A program made the position numbers and the translations under genes. The notes under the pieces are model-generated. The model was not told the origin of the DNA and made no database searches. It saw only the letters and a program-made list of their open reading frames with translations. A stretch of DNA of 64,000 bases, taken from positions 1 to 64,000 of the forward strand of contig JALEJS010000022.1 of assembly GCA_022769545.1 (NCBI GenBank), given 5' to 3'. The first letter of the stretch is position 1; each line of letters opens with the position of its first letter. Source of the stretch: Blautia sp. (GTDB lineage: Bacteria > Bacillota > Clostridia > Lachnospirales > Lachnospiraceae). This document shows, piece by piece, positions 44,156 to 53,267 of this stretch.

Positions 44156-45136
44156 TTAATATGCACGCTCTGCCAGGATAGCTTCCAGATCCATAGAAGT
44201 ATCGAAGTATGCTTCATCAACGTACTGGATCTTTTCTACTTCTTCGCCTGCTTCCAGTTTCTGAATGATTTCAGCAACACGCGGTCCATGAAGCGGGTTG
44301 CACTCGAATGTAGCATTCAGATCACCTGCGATCATAGAATCAAATGCAGCTTTTACAGAGTCGAAGGAAACAACGATGATGTCGCCTTCCGGTCCGCAGG
44401 TCTTTCCTGCAGCTTTGATTGCATCAATCGCACCAAATGCTTCGTTATCGTTTTCGCAGATAACAACATCGATGTCATCATAGGATTTCAGGAAGGATTC
44501 CATAACTTCCTGGCCCTTTGCCTGTGTGAACTCACCGGACTGCATATCCAGCATGTTCCAGTTTTCATGTTCTGCAAGAATGTTTGCAACACCTTCTGTA
44601 CGTCCGATCTGAGCAGATGCTCCGATTGTTCCCTGAATTGTTACAAGATTGATTTCCTCATCACCGCGTCCCTGTGACTCAAGATAATCTGCGATCCACT
44701 GTCCGCAGGTTTCACCTTCTTTTACGAAGTTTCCGCCTACCCAGCATGTATACAGGCTGTCATCAGCCAGATCCATCATACGGTCGGAAAGAATAACCGG
44801 AATGCCTGCATCAGCTGCTTCCTGAAGAACGGTCTCCCAACCGGTCTCAACTACTGGTGCAACTACGATATAGTCAACTTCCTGCTGAATAAAGCTTCTG
44901 ATTGCCTTAATCTGATTTTCCTGTTTCTGCTGTGCATCGTCAAAAATCAGTTTGTATCCGTTTTCTTCTGTAAATGTGGATTTAAAGGACTCTGTGTTTG
45001 CTGTTCTCCAGTCAGACTCAGCACCAACCTGTGCGTATCCGACGGTAATCAGATCGTCTTCTGCAAATACGTTCAGTGGAAGCATGGTAACTGCCATTGC
45101 GCTTGCTGCTAACATAGCTACGATTTTCTTATTCAT
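44156..45136 (-). CDS. ytfQ: Furanose ABC transporter substrate-binding protein (YtfQ type)
   Basis: A 326-residue periplasmic-binding-protein-like fold (cluster B, ribose-type) with ITVGYAQVGAESDWRTAN near the mature start, ICENDNEAFGAIDAIKAAG in the middle and CNPLHGPRVAEIIQKL late, close to YtfQ. The signal peptide (about 1-25, ending VFA before EDD) has no lipobox cysteine, unusual for a Gram-positive binding protein. AGGAGG precedes the start. It is the first gene of the operon. Confidence 0.9.
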   Translation of the reverse strand: MNKKIVAMLAASAMAVTMLPLNVFAEDDLITVGYAQVGAESDWRTANTESFKSTFTEENGYKLIFDDAQQKQENQIKAIRSFIQQEVDYIVVAPVVETGWETVLQEAADAGIPVILSDRMMDLADDSLYTCWVGGNFVKEGETCGQWIADYLESQGRGDEEINLVTIQGTIGASAQIGRTEGVANILAEHENWNMLDMQSGEFTQAKGQEVMESFLKSYDDIDVVICENDNEAFGAIDAIKAAGKTCGPEGDIIVVSFDSVKAAFDSMIAGDLNATFECNPLHGPRVAEIIQKLEAGEEVEKIQYVDEAYFDTSMDLEAILAERAY

Positions 45137-45347
45137 TTCTTTTCCTCCTTTTTCTGTTCGGGAACCCCCGTCCCGCATAACTTGTAATTGTATTTTACCA
45201 ATCCAGTCACCGATTGAAAACGGAAAAAAGAAGTCAGTTTGTATTTTTTTTTATGATTTTTATCCCAGCGAAATATCTGATTGTATTTTTTTTAAAAAAA
45301 ATGTATGATTTTTTTTGATGACACATCATATGAAAAAGGAGATTCCC

Positions 45348-46190
45348 ATGCCGAATATAATAGAAATCACAGATTTTGATGCCCCCGAGCTGGACATCTA
45401 TGCCAGACTCACGGAAAACCAGCTGCTGAACCGTCATCAGCCGGAAAAAGGTCTTTTCATTGCAGAAAGCCCCAAAGTTGTGGAGCGTGCCCTGGACGCA
45501 GGCTGTACCCCGGTCTCTCTTCTTCTGGAAACCAGACATATCGAAGGCGAAGCCAGAGAGATTATCGCACGGTGCGGTAATGTCCCGATCTATACTGCCG
45601 CGTACCCGGTTCTCAGAAATCTCACCGGGTTTCCCATGACCCGCGGCGTTCTCTGTGCCATGCGCCGTCCGCCTCTGCCTTCTGTGGAGGAAATCTGCCG
45701 CTGCGCCAAAAGAATCGTGATACTGGAACACGTGATGAACCCCACCAATGTGGGAGCCATCTTCCGCTCTGCCGCTGCCCTGAATATGGATGCCGTTCTT
45801 CTCACCTCCGACTGCAGCAATCCTCTGTACCGCCGTTCTGTCCGTGTCAGCATGGGAACCGTCTTTCAGATTCCATGGACATATCTTCCCACAGAGCAGG
45901 GGAATGCTTCTCTGGAGCTCCCGGTCGGACAGCTCAAAAAGCTCGGTTTTCGCACCGCTGCCATGGCTCTTTGTGATGACTCTGTAAGCATATCCGATCC
46001 CCGCCTGGCAGCAGAAGAAAAGCTGGCTGTTTTCATGGGCTCTGAGGGAGACGGACTGTCTGCCGAAACCATATCGGCATGTGATTATACGGTGCGGATC
46101 CCCATGTCTCACGGCGTGGATTCTCTAAACGTGGCTGCTGCCAGCGCCGTCGCATTCTGGGAGCTGGGAAAAGCGAAAGAAACCTTCTGA
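45348..46190 (+). CDS. TrmH/SpoU-family RNA methyltransferase
   Basis: A 280-residue SAM-dependent rRNA or tRNA 2'-O-methyltransferase with an N-terminal substrate-binding domain and a knotted SPOUT domain. All three motifs are present: NPTNVGAIFRSA, MGSEGDGL and IPMSHGVDSLNVAAASA. The target nucleotide is not predictable. ATG 45348 has AAGGAG six bases upstream. It is monocistronic and divergent from ytfQ. Confidence 0.92.
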   Translation: MPNIIEITDFDAPELDIYARLTENQLLNRHQPEKGLFIAESPKVVERALDAGCTPVSLLLETRHIEGEAREIIARCGNVPIYTAAYPVLRNLTGFPMTRGVLCAMRRPPLPSVEEICRCAKRIVILEHVMNPTNVGAIFRSAAALNMDAVLLTSDCSNPLYRRSVRVSMGTVFQIPWTYLPTEQGNASLELPVGQLKKLGFRTAAMALCDDSVSISDPRLAAEEKLAVFMGSEGDGLSAETISACDYTVRIPMSHGVDSLNVAAASAVAFWELGKAKETF

Positions 46191-46217
46191 CACACATGCT
46201 TCCCGGCGCAGTTTCTG

Positions 46218-47207
46218 CTAATCAATCAGATCATTCTGAAACCTTGACAAATGCTCATACGGAAGAATCAGCCTTCCGCGGTACAGTCCGCATCCGTCAT
46301 TGACCAGACTGTTGTTCACCGCCGAAAACATATTGACATCCAGCTCTGACAGATTCAGCTGCAAAAGTCTCATCCCCCGCTCATAAGCTTCATCAAAATA
46401 CACACATTCCCCTTCCGGGACCGCATCTCTGCGGGCGCGTTCGTTCTGCTGACGTTTTTCATATCCCAGATGATTGGCAGATCCTATTTCCGCAATATCA
46501 TCCATTGCCTTGGTGCGAAGCTGCACTTCCATATAGGATCTTGATGTGTTGTCATAAAAAGTGATGTGAAGCGACTGATAACCAAAAGCGGTAGCTGCGC
46601 AGATGTAATCCCTGTAATACGGCTTCACTGCCGCATCCAGAAGGGAAGAACTGCTTTCCTTCACACCGTAGGCCGATTCTGCCGTAAAGCCCTGATCTTC
46701 CAGGAACCCGGGAAGAACATTTGCGATCTGATATAAGTATTTCCGTTCTTCCTCCTCCCGGTTTTCTCCGGCCTTCAGATGACATTTTGGCAGCGAAATT
46801 ACGATCCGGTAAGCAATCAGATCCCGGAAACAGTGCAGTCTTTTTTTCAGTTCTGCCACCGGGGGATATGACCCATGTCTGATATAAAAATCATAAATAT
46901 ATTCCACAATATAACCATTAAATTTCTCTTCCGCACGAATCAGCGATTTGATTCTTCCTTTAAAAGTAAACGCCAGAAAGGGATATTCCCTGGCCATATA
47001 TTTATAGAATTCTCTGATTTTCTGTGACTGTGCCGTCAGGAAATCATTGTGCTCCAGCAATTCCATGATCTGAAGCAGGAAATTGCTGTGGGCAAGATCG
47101 ATCTCATTATGAGTCACCCTGGACTCTTTGCGGAGATCTTCGATATATCTTTGTAAAATTCTCAGAACGGTATTTCCAGAATACAGATAATCATTTAATG
47201 TAACCAT
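46218..47207 (-). CDS. RelA/SpoT-like nucleotidyltransferase-domain protein
   Basis: A protein of about 329 residues with a single (p)ppGpp-synthetase-like domain and no HD hydrolase. Readable motifs are GRIKSLIRAEEKF, CFRDLIAYRIV (Asp present), YQSLH and EVQLRT, followed by NHLGYEK, so the expected metal and pyrophosphate ligands look retained. N-terminal (about 80 residues) and C-terminal (about 60 residues) extensions are not recognised. The start is uncertain: ATG 47207 has only AGAGAG upstream, and GTG codons lie 18 and 36 bases earlier. A repeat array lies just upstream. Alarmone synthesis is likely but other nucleotide chemistry is possible. Confidence 0.78.
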   Translation of the reverse strand: MVTLNDYLYSGNTVLRILQRYIEDLRKESRVTHNEIDLAHSNFLLQIMELLEHNDFLTAQSQKIREFYKYMAREYPFLAFTFKGRIKSLIRAEEKFNGYIVEYIYDFYIRHGSYPPVAELKKRLHCFRDLIAYRIVISLPKCHLKAGENREEEERKYLYQIANVLPGFLEDQGFTAESAYGVKESSSSLLDAAVKPYYRDYICAATAFGYQSLHITFYDNTSRSYMEVQLRTKAMDDIAEIGSANHLGYEKRQQNERARRDAVPEGECVYFDEAYERGMRLLQLNLSELDVNMFSAVNNSLVNDGCGLYRGRLILPYEHLSRFQNDLID

Positions 47208-47384
47208 ATTGCGCTCTCTTTCCACATCGCTGCCGCCGGGCACCTTTTCCGGACGCAGGGTCTCATCTTTTGTTTTACAGCATTATACCTCAAATCTACA
47301 TTTGTGTGAATCATTTTATCCGAAGTTTCAAGATCTGAAGGTACCTCTCAGCGCTTACTTCCGAATTCTGAAAAAGTTTGTTTT

Positions 47385-47716
47385 GTTGACCAGATTTTAA
47401 TATATATAATTCTTAGCCAATAATTCAGGCTTGCTTTGTTGGCCGGATTATTAAATATTGGAATTGTAGCCAACAGTTCAGACTTACTTTGTTGATTGGA
47501 TTTCCAATTGTCAAAAAGCGAGTCAATTGTTTGGCGTAAATGAATAGACTGAAATTATATTATTGAGGATTTCAGTCATCTTGCGCCGCTATTAAAAATG
47601 ACTGTCTTTTTGAAAAAAGAATTTGCAGTCATCTTACACTACTTCTTAATATGACTGAATTTTAGAAAATAGAATTTACAGGCATCCCGTGCTTCGCATC
47701 TGGTTGGCTGAATATG
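47385..47716. repeat. Structured tandem repeat array A (six 53-56-base units)
   Basis: Units start at 47385, 47438, 47491, 47547, 47600 and 47653, with a partial unit at 47706; lengths are 53, 53, 56, 53, 53, 53. Each begins with a short arm and carries a complementary arm 20-25 bases later: GTTGGC/GCCAAC in unit 2, GACTGAAAT/ATTTCAGTC in unit 4, GACTG/CAGTC in unit 5. Arm sequences differ between units yet mostly stay complementary. The rest of the 600-base gap (47244-47384 and 47775-47843) shows no gene; a terminator closes it. Confidence 0.85.
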
Positions 47717-47774
47717 GCAAAAATACCTCCCGGTATCCGAATACAAAAATGATTCTGACACCGGAAGGTATCTT
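47717..47774 (-). terminator. Terminator of the tdh-kbl run
   Basis: ATACCTTCCGGT with its near-complement (47760-47771 with 47723-47736), followed by TTTTTG on the minus strand, about 70 bases after the kbl stop. A smaller GACAAAT/ATTTGTC dyad lies between (47805-47831). Confidence 0.75.
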
Positions 47775-47843
47775 TTGACACCAATATCATCTTATGAGTT
47801 GCCCGACAAATGATCCTGACGTCGATTTGTCCCTTGGCTCATC

Positions 47844-49037
47844 TTATTTAGAAATTTCCTCTCTTACTTCCATGAAGCACTTCACCACAAAATCAATGTC
47901 TTCCTTCGTATGGCCTGCACACACCTGGGTACGGATTCTCGCTTTTCCCTTCGGAACCACAGGATAGGAAAATGCGACAACATACACACCCTTTTCCATC
48001 ATTCTTCTGGCATATTCTCCTGCAAGCAATTCATCATAAAGCATGATCGGTACACATGGATGGGAACCCGGGATAATATCAAACCCATTCTCCACCAGCA
48101 GCCGCCGGTAATAGTCCGTTATCTCCTCCAGGTGATCACGCATCTGAGTACTTTCCTCCAGCATCCGGAACATCTCAATACTTGCTCCCACAATCGCCGG
48201 TGCCAGAGAATTTGAAAAGAGATACGGTCTGCTCCTCTGACGAAGCAAATCAATAATTTCTTTTCGACCACTGGTATATCCCCCGGAAGCTCCACCAAGT
48301 GCTTTACCCAGCGTTCCTGTAATAATATCCACACGGCCTTCCACTTTGCAATACTCAGAAGTGCCTCGCCCTGTCTTTCCCACAAATCCAACCGCATGGC
48401 TGTCATCCACCATAACCAGTGCATGATATTTATCTGCCAGATCACATACACCTTTTAAATTGCATATAATACCGTCCATGGAAAATACACCATCTGTCGC
48501 AATCAGTTTAATTCTTGCGCCGGCCTCATCTGCTTCGATCAGCTTTGCTTCCAGATCTTCCATATCATTATTCTTATATCGATAACGTTTTGCCTTGCAA
48601 AGACGTACTCCGTCGATGATAGAGGCATGATTCAGTTCATCGCTGATTACCGCGTCTTCAGACGATAAAATTGTTTCAAACAGACCTCCATTTGCATCGA
48701 AACAGGAAGAATACAAAATGGTATCGTCTGTTCCGAGAAAATCCGAAATTTTCTTTTCCAGTTTTTTATGGATATCCTGTGTCCCACAAATAAAACGAAC
48801 CGACGCAACACCATACCCTCTTTCGTCATATGTTTTCTTGGCTGCTTCGATCAGACGTGGATTATCACCAAGTCCCAGATAATTATTTGCACACATGCAA
48901 ATCAGTTCTCTCCCGTCTTCCAGTTTCACTTTCGCACCCTGGGCAGAAACAAACGGAGCCTCCCCTTTGAAAAGTCCTGCTGCTTTAATATTTTCAACTT
49001 CCTTTGAATAAATATCCAGAATATCGTTTTTTCGCAT
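47844..49037 (-). CDS. kbl: Glycine C-acetyltransferase (2-amino-3-ketobutyrate CoA ligase)
   Basis: PLP enzyme of 397 residues that splits 2-amino-3-oxobutyrate with CoA to glycine and acetyl-CoA. It shows the alpha-oxoamine synthase features: CANNYLGLGD, DELNHASIIDG, VDDSHAVGF and the pyridoxal-lysine segment TGTLGKALGG near residue 243. It lies 22 bases after tdh, giving the two-step threonine-to-glycine pathway. Confidence 0.95.
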   Translation of the reverse strand: MRKNDILDIYSKEVENIKAAGLFKGEAPFVSAQGAKVKLEDGRELICMCANNYLGLGDNPRLIEAAKKTYDERGYGVASVRFICGTQDIHKKLEKKISDFLGTDDTILYSSCFDANGGLFETILSSEDAVISDELNHASIIDGVRLCKAKRYRYKNNDMEDLEAKLIEADEAGARIKLIATDGVFSMDGIICNLKGVCDLADKYHALVMVDDSHAVGFVGKTGRGTSEYCKVEGRVDIITGTLGKALGGASGGYTSGRKEIIDLLRQRSRPYLFSNSLAPAIVGASIEMFRMLEESTQMRDHLEEITDYYRRLLVENGFDIIPGSHPCVPIMLYDELLAGEYARRMMEKGVYVVAFSYPVVPKGKARIRTQVCAGHTKEDIDFVVKCFMEVREEISK

Positions 49038-49059
49038 GATTCTATCCCCTTCTTTTTAA

Positions 49060-50106
49060 TCAAATATGCTTCCAATCCAGTATCACTTTTCCGGATTGTC
49101 CGGAAATCATGGCTTCAAATCCTTTCTCATAATCCTTTATGTCGAAACGGTGTGTAATGATCGGTGAAATATCCAGTCCTGCCTGTATCATCGTGGACAT
49201 CTTATACCATGTATCCCATACCTTTCGTCCGTAGATTCCGTGAATATTTAATCCATTAAAAATTACCGTTTCCAGATCTACCACGGTATCCGTTCTCTGC
49301 AGTCCAAGAAGAGCGAGCTTACCGCCATGCTTCATATTATGAATCATATCGTCCAGACCCTGTTGACTGCCGGACATTTCAAGTCCTATGTCAAAGCCTT
49401 CTGTCATCCCAATATCCTTCATAACTTCCCGCAGCTTCTCTTCCTTCAGATTCACTGCCCGCGTCGCCCCCAGTTTTTCTGCCAGATTCAGGCGGTACGG
49501 ATTCATATCCGTAATCACCACATGCCGCGCACCTGCAAATCTGACGATGGCAGCAGCCATGATCCCAATCGGTCCGGCCCCGGTAATCAGCACATCCTCA
49601 CCCAGTACATCATAAGAAAGTGCCGTATGTGCCGCATTTCCAAATGGATCAAAAATAGCATACAGTTCTTCCGGAATATTCGGATTACAAGGCCATACAT
49701 TGGAAGACGGTATCACAAGATATTCCGCAAATGCCCCATTACGGTTTACTCCCACGCCTCTGGCATCCTTACAGTTTTCCTTATGGCCCTCCAGACAGTT
49801 TCTGCATTTCCCGCAGGTAATATGGCCTTCTCCTGAGACCAGATCTCCTTTGCAAAACCCTTTCACACCGGCTCCCGTTTCCACAACCTCTCCTACATAT
49901 TCATGCCCGATCGTCAGCCCTATGGGAATCGTATGCTGTGCCCAGCTGTTCCACTGATAAATATGTACATCTGTCCCACAGATTGCTGTCTTATGAATTT
50001 TAATTTTCACATCATTTGGGCCTACTTCCGGAATCGGAACCCGTTTCATCCATATTCCTGTCTCCGGTTTTTCTTTCACAAGAGCCCACATCGTATTTTC
50101 TCTCAT
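49060..50106 (-). CDS. tdh: L-threonine 3-dehydrogenase
   Basis: Zinc-dependent medium-chain dehydrogenase (348 residues) oxidising threonine to 2-amino-3-oxobutyrate with NAD+. It has the catalytic-zinc CGTDVHIY and GHEYVGEV, the structural-zinc cysteines ([15 protein letters not shown]), the nucleotide-binding [10 protein letters not shown], and the Tdh-specific THRF and [10 protein letters not shown] at the end. The start at 50106 follows GGAGGAG; the upstream GTG is less likely. It lies 54 bases after the DUF2961 gene with no visible terminator, so it may be read from the sugar operon. Confidence 0.95.
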   Translation of the reverse strand: MRENTMWALVKEKPETGIWMKRVPIPEVGPNDVKIKIHKTAICGTDVHIYQWNSWAQHTIPIGLTIGHEYVGEVVETGAGVKGFCKGDLVSGEGHITCGKCRNCLEGHKENCKDARGVGVNRNGAFAEYLVIPSSNVWPCNPNIPEELYAIFDPFGNAAHTALSYDVLGEDVLITGAGPIGIMAAAIVRFAGARHVVITDMNPYRLNLAEKLGATRAVNLKEEKLREVMKDIGMTEGFDIGLEMSGSQQGLDDMIHNMKHGGKLALLGLQRTDTVVDLETVIFNGLNIHGIYGRKVWDTWYKMSTMIQAGLDISPIITHRFDIKDYEKGFEAMISGQSGKVILDWKHI

Positions 50107-50160
50107 TGCCACTCCTCCACCTTATTCTTCTGGAAAAAGCCAGGGAAGCTGTTTCCATTT

Positions 50161-51231
50161 TTATAGAACCTCCTCATAAATCGGGAGTCTTTCTTCCACT
50201 TCCGGAAGCTTTGGAAATCTCTGATGCGGTTCTGTCTGATACCAGTAAGCAGTGGAAGACCAGTCATCACTTCGGTGATTGTTATGCCCATGCTCAATGG
50301 TGACACGAATCGATTTCTCAAACATCACGGGATCCTGAATATGGTATCGATAATAGGTGATTTTGTCTTTCCAGTTGTCTTTGCCCGGAAGAATGATTCC
50401 GTGATACGGAGCATTATATTCCTGCGTCGGACACCATGCCATATTTACATAATCTTCTGTGCCTGTCCCGTGAAGCTGCGGCGGCCAGGATTCTCCGTCT
50501 ATGAAAATCATATCGTCACCTTCTCCCGGCCAGTCCCATTTTGATGTATCACGCAAATTGTGAATATTCAGATGACAACCCACATAATGTCCGCGTCCCT
50601 GCGCTTCCAGAATCACATAATTCCCATCCCCGGTTACGTTTTCTCCACTGAACAGAAAATCTCTGTTCTCCATTCCTTCATCGCTGATACCATCTGTCGG
50701 ATTTTCCCTGCGCCACTGTGAATGAAAACGCAGCATTCCTTCAGGAAGTGCTGAATACTCCTCATAATCGAAATAGAAATAAACGGTCATGGAAACATTG
50801 CACTCATTCAGCATTTCAATACGCGCACTGTTATAGGGCATGGGGAACCAGCAATTAAACCCTTTTCCGTCTTCCGGACTCATTTGCAATGGTGCCGAAA
50901 CAAAATTATGTGTCTGTGCATGACCCATTCCAAAGAAATCTCCAACCGGGACTTCCACACTTGGAGTTTCTTCCCCATCCCAATACATTCGCAGAACCAT
51001 TCTTCGTAGATAATCCTGCTCCGGTTTACGGCTGTCCGTGGCAATCGTAATCCAGATATGTGTGATCATTCCCGGTCTGTCCATTTCAGCCAGCACCTTA
51101 TTCTCACCAGCTGCCAGATGAACCCTGTCATCATTTCCGCCTTTTCTGTCGTATGAAGAAATTCTTCTTCTTTTTCCTTCTCGCTGATAGCAGATATTTG
51201 ATAAATTTGCCGGGTATAAAAAATCTCTCAT
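50161..51231 (-). CDS. DUF2961 protein, probable GH172 glycosidase
   Basis: A 356-residue protein of the DUF2961 family, now glycoside hydrolase family 172, whose studied members act on alpha-D-fructofuranosides/difructose anhydrides and alpha-D-arabinofuranosides. Readable features include RPGMITHIWI, a VPVGDFFGMGH loop and the acidic GTGTEDYVN segment near residue 255. There is no signal peptide, so it acts inside the cell on imported oligosaccharides. GGAGGAA precedes the start. It follows the putative glycosidase gene by 20 bases. Confidence 0.85.
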   Translation of the reverse strand: MRDFLYPANLSNICYQREGKRRRISSYDRKGGNDDRVHLAAGENKVLAEMDRPGMITHIWITIATDSRKPEQDYLRRMVLRMYWDGEETPSVEVPVGDFFGMGHAQTHNFVSAPLQMSPEDGKGFNCWFPMPYNSARIEMLNECNVSMTVYFYFDYEEYSALPEGMLRFHSQWRRENPTDGISDEGMENRDFLFSGENVTGDGNYVILEAQGRGHYVGCHLNIHNLRDTSKWDWPGEGDDMIFIDGESWPPQLHGTGTEDYVNMAWCPTQEYNAPYHGIILPGKDNWKDKITYYRYHIQDPVMFEKSIRVTIEHGHNNHRSDDWSSTAYWYQTEPHQRFPKLPEVEERLPIYEEVL

Positions 51232-51251
51232 AATTGTTATTTCCTCCGTTT

Positions 51252-53225
51252 CTACTGAAATAATCCCGTTCCATAATGATCCAGAAGCCGCAGATATGCT
51301 TCTGCTGCTGCACCGTTTCCCCAATCGTAGATGGTAAATTCACCGATTCCAAGACCGGTATCATTCGTTTCACCATTATGACCGTAGTTTTCCATATTAA
51401 AACCATAGTCCAGCTCATTTAAAAATGGCCATTTTCTTTCCCATTGTTCCTTCACCTCCGGATTTTCCGGACAGTACATCATGGTAAAAGCTCTTCTGAT
51501 CGCTGCAATTCCTCTCTCCAGATATTCTTTTTTATCCAGAACCTTCCCATAACGTATGATCAGCTCCGCAAAAAGACTCTCACGCGCATCATTCAATTCA
51601 CCATCTGCATTCAGCACTCCAAAACCGCCTAAGGTGGGAATCGGCATTTTGGAAGGCTGATAGGAGGATTGTGTCATCAGCATTTCGTCCAGCACACGCT
51701 GTCCGATCTGCAAATATTTTTCTTCTCTCTCTGCCTCATACAGTTCCAGAAGGGCCCAGGCCGTAAAAAACATGGAAAAATTACACTGTTTATACATGTT
51801 ATTTCTCCGGATCTTTTCTCCAACATGATCACTCCAGAACGACGAGCAGGACCAGTATGTCTCAAAATCTTCCCATCTCCCTGCAGGAATGATCTTTTCA
51901 CATATCACATCCACGGCTTTTCTCGCAGCATCTGTAAACCGTGAATCTTTCATCAGTTTTCCATAATGGAGCAGAAATACAGCAGACATCGCACTTTCCG
52001 GTGATTCATCCAAAATCCCCATAGCCATTCCCTTCTCATCCACCCAACCGGGAAAAAAGCCACTGTCCGCCTGCAGCTTCAGCAAACGTTCTGCATAGCT
52101 TCCTGCATATTGCAGAAGCCGTTCATCCCGCTCCAGCTCTGTATACCACTGAAGCATATATTCTGCCGTAAAACTCATATCCAGAATATGTCTGGGGGCA
52201 CGACGGACATCCATACCAAACGGATTCCGGTCAGAGTTCCCCCAAAATTTCGTCTTCCATCCCAGAGAACGCATGTATTTTTTTCCATCGTGCTCAAATT
52301 CTTCCATCTCTGTGGCAATCACGGCATCGAACAGACCATGATCCTGCGGAAAAGACAGAGCCAGTTCTTTTGTTTTTTCCGCATATTCTTTATATTCCTG
52401 TGAACCAGTCCTGCGAGCATATCGACAAAGACCACTGGCACTCCGAAGAGAACAAAACCATGCCTGATTCCATATGGAACGAAGCTCCCGTTCATTTTTC
52501 GCACCGTGATAATTCGGACTTTGCGATGTGGTAACAATAAACACCGGGGCTCCGACCAGTTTGTGATCCAGGTCAAACTCCTGCCATACCACATCCTTCC
52601 AGCGGTCAAATGCCCATTCATAGGTATATTTCACATAAACATCAAAGTTTTTATTTGTATGATCTGTCAAAAAATCTTTTCTTCCAAATCTTTCCCAGTA
52701 AAAAGAGAGAACCGGACGAAACGGATTGTCCAGTTTTTCATGAAAAATCATCATGTAAAACGCAATTTCCGTTTTCCCTGCCTTCCAGATACTTTGCCCC
52801 TTCTTTTTATATAAAATATGGTCAACCACTTTACTCTCGCAAAGCCCTGACATCATTTTTCCTGAGACAGCATCCATATCTATATAACCCGGCACACACT
52901 GCTTTTCCAAAATCTCATGATCCGGAATCAGAATCCATGTCTGATCTGCATATTCAAAAATAACTGCCGGTGTCCGAAAAACATGCTGCTGAATAATATA
53001 GCCATTCTCAGGTGTAAGATGAGGACTCCATGCAAACACAGGACTTCCCGGTGCCTGAATGCAAATCTGGCATGCATCCTGTTTTCCTTCTTCTTTTAAA
53101 TCATACACAAAAGAATAATGATACAGGTTCTCACCCAGGCATTTCACTTTCTGTTCCGGCTCAACACCACACAGAAGATCTGCCGTAAAGCAATTTGCCG
53201 GTATATGAATAGAAATCTTTTCCAT
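51252..53225 (-). CDS. Putative cytoplasmic glycosidase, alpha/alpha-barrel type
   Basis: A 657-residue protein with no signal peptide. The N-terminal 200 residues look beta-rich; the rest has the repeated helix pattern and Trp/Tyr/His-rich segments of (alpha/alpha)6-barrel carbohydrate enzymes (FFPGWVDEKGMAMGILDESPES, YWSCSSFWSDHVGEK). I cannot assign a GH family. Its position between an oligosaccharide importer and a GH172-type enzyme, with gaps of 42 and 20 bases, argues for a role in degrading the same glycan. Confidence 0.7.
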   Translation of the reverse strand: MEKISIHIPANCFTADLLCGVEPEQKVKCLGENLYHYSFVYDLKEEGKQDACQICIQAPGSPVFAWSPHLTPENGYIIQQHVFRTPAVIFEYADQTWILIPDHEILEKQCVPGYIDMDAVSGKMMSGLCESKVVDHILYKKKGQSIWKAGKTEIAFYMMIFHEKLDNPFRPVLSFYWERFGRKDFLTDHTNKNFDVYVKYTYEWAFDRWKDVVWQEFDLDHKLVGAPVFIVTTSQSPNYHGAKNERELRSIWNQAWFCSLRSASGLCRYARRTGSQEYKEYAEKTKELALSFPQDHGLFDAVIATEMEEFEHDGKKYMRSLGWKTKFWGNSDRNPFGMDVRRAPRHILDMSFTAEYMLQWYTELERDERLLQYAGSYAERLLKLQADSGFFPGWVDEKGMAMGILDESPESAMSAVFLLHYGKLMKDSRFTDAARKAVDVICEKIIPAGRWEDFETYWSCSSFWSDHVGEKIRRNNMYKQCNFSMFFTAWALLELYEAEREEKYLQIGQRVLDEMLMTQSSYQPSKMPIPTLGGFGVLNADGELNDARESLFAELIIRYGKVLDKKEYLERGIAAIRRAFTMMYCPENPEVKEQWERKWPFLNELDYGFNMENYGHNGETNDTGLGIGEFTIYDWGNGAAAEAYLRLLDHYGTGLFQ

Positions 53226-53267
53226 TGATCTGCTCCGCCTTTCCGCAAGTCGATATGAAACGGGTTT

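Noticed and set aside
45137-45347. A riboswitch or cre site in the ytfQ-trmH gap
   Set aside because: The gap is AT-rich with long T and A runs; I found no convincing cre match or conserved riboswitch core.
47385-47716. Array A as a CRISPR array
   Set aside because: There is no alternation of identical repeats with unique spacers of constant size: the whole 53-base unit is repeated with drift, arms vary, and no cas-like gene is near.
49060-50106. tdh as a sugar alcohol dehydrogenase serving the neighbouring sugar operon
   Set aside because: The sequence shows Tdh-specific segments throughout ([26 protein letters not shown]) and is followed by kbl.
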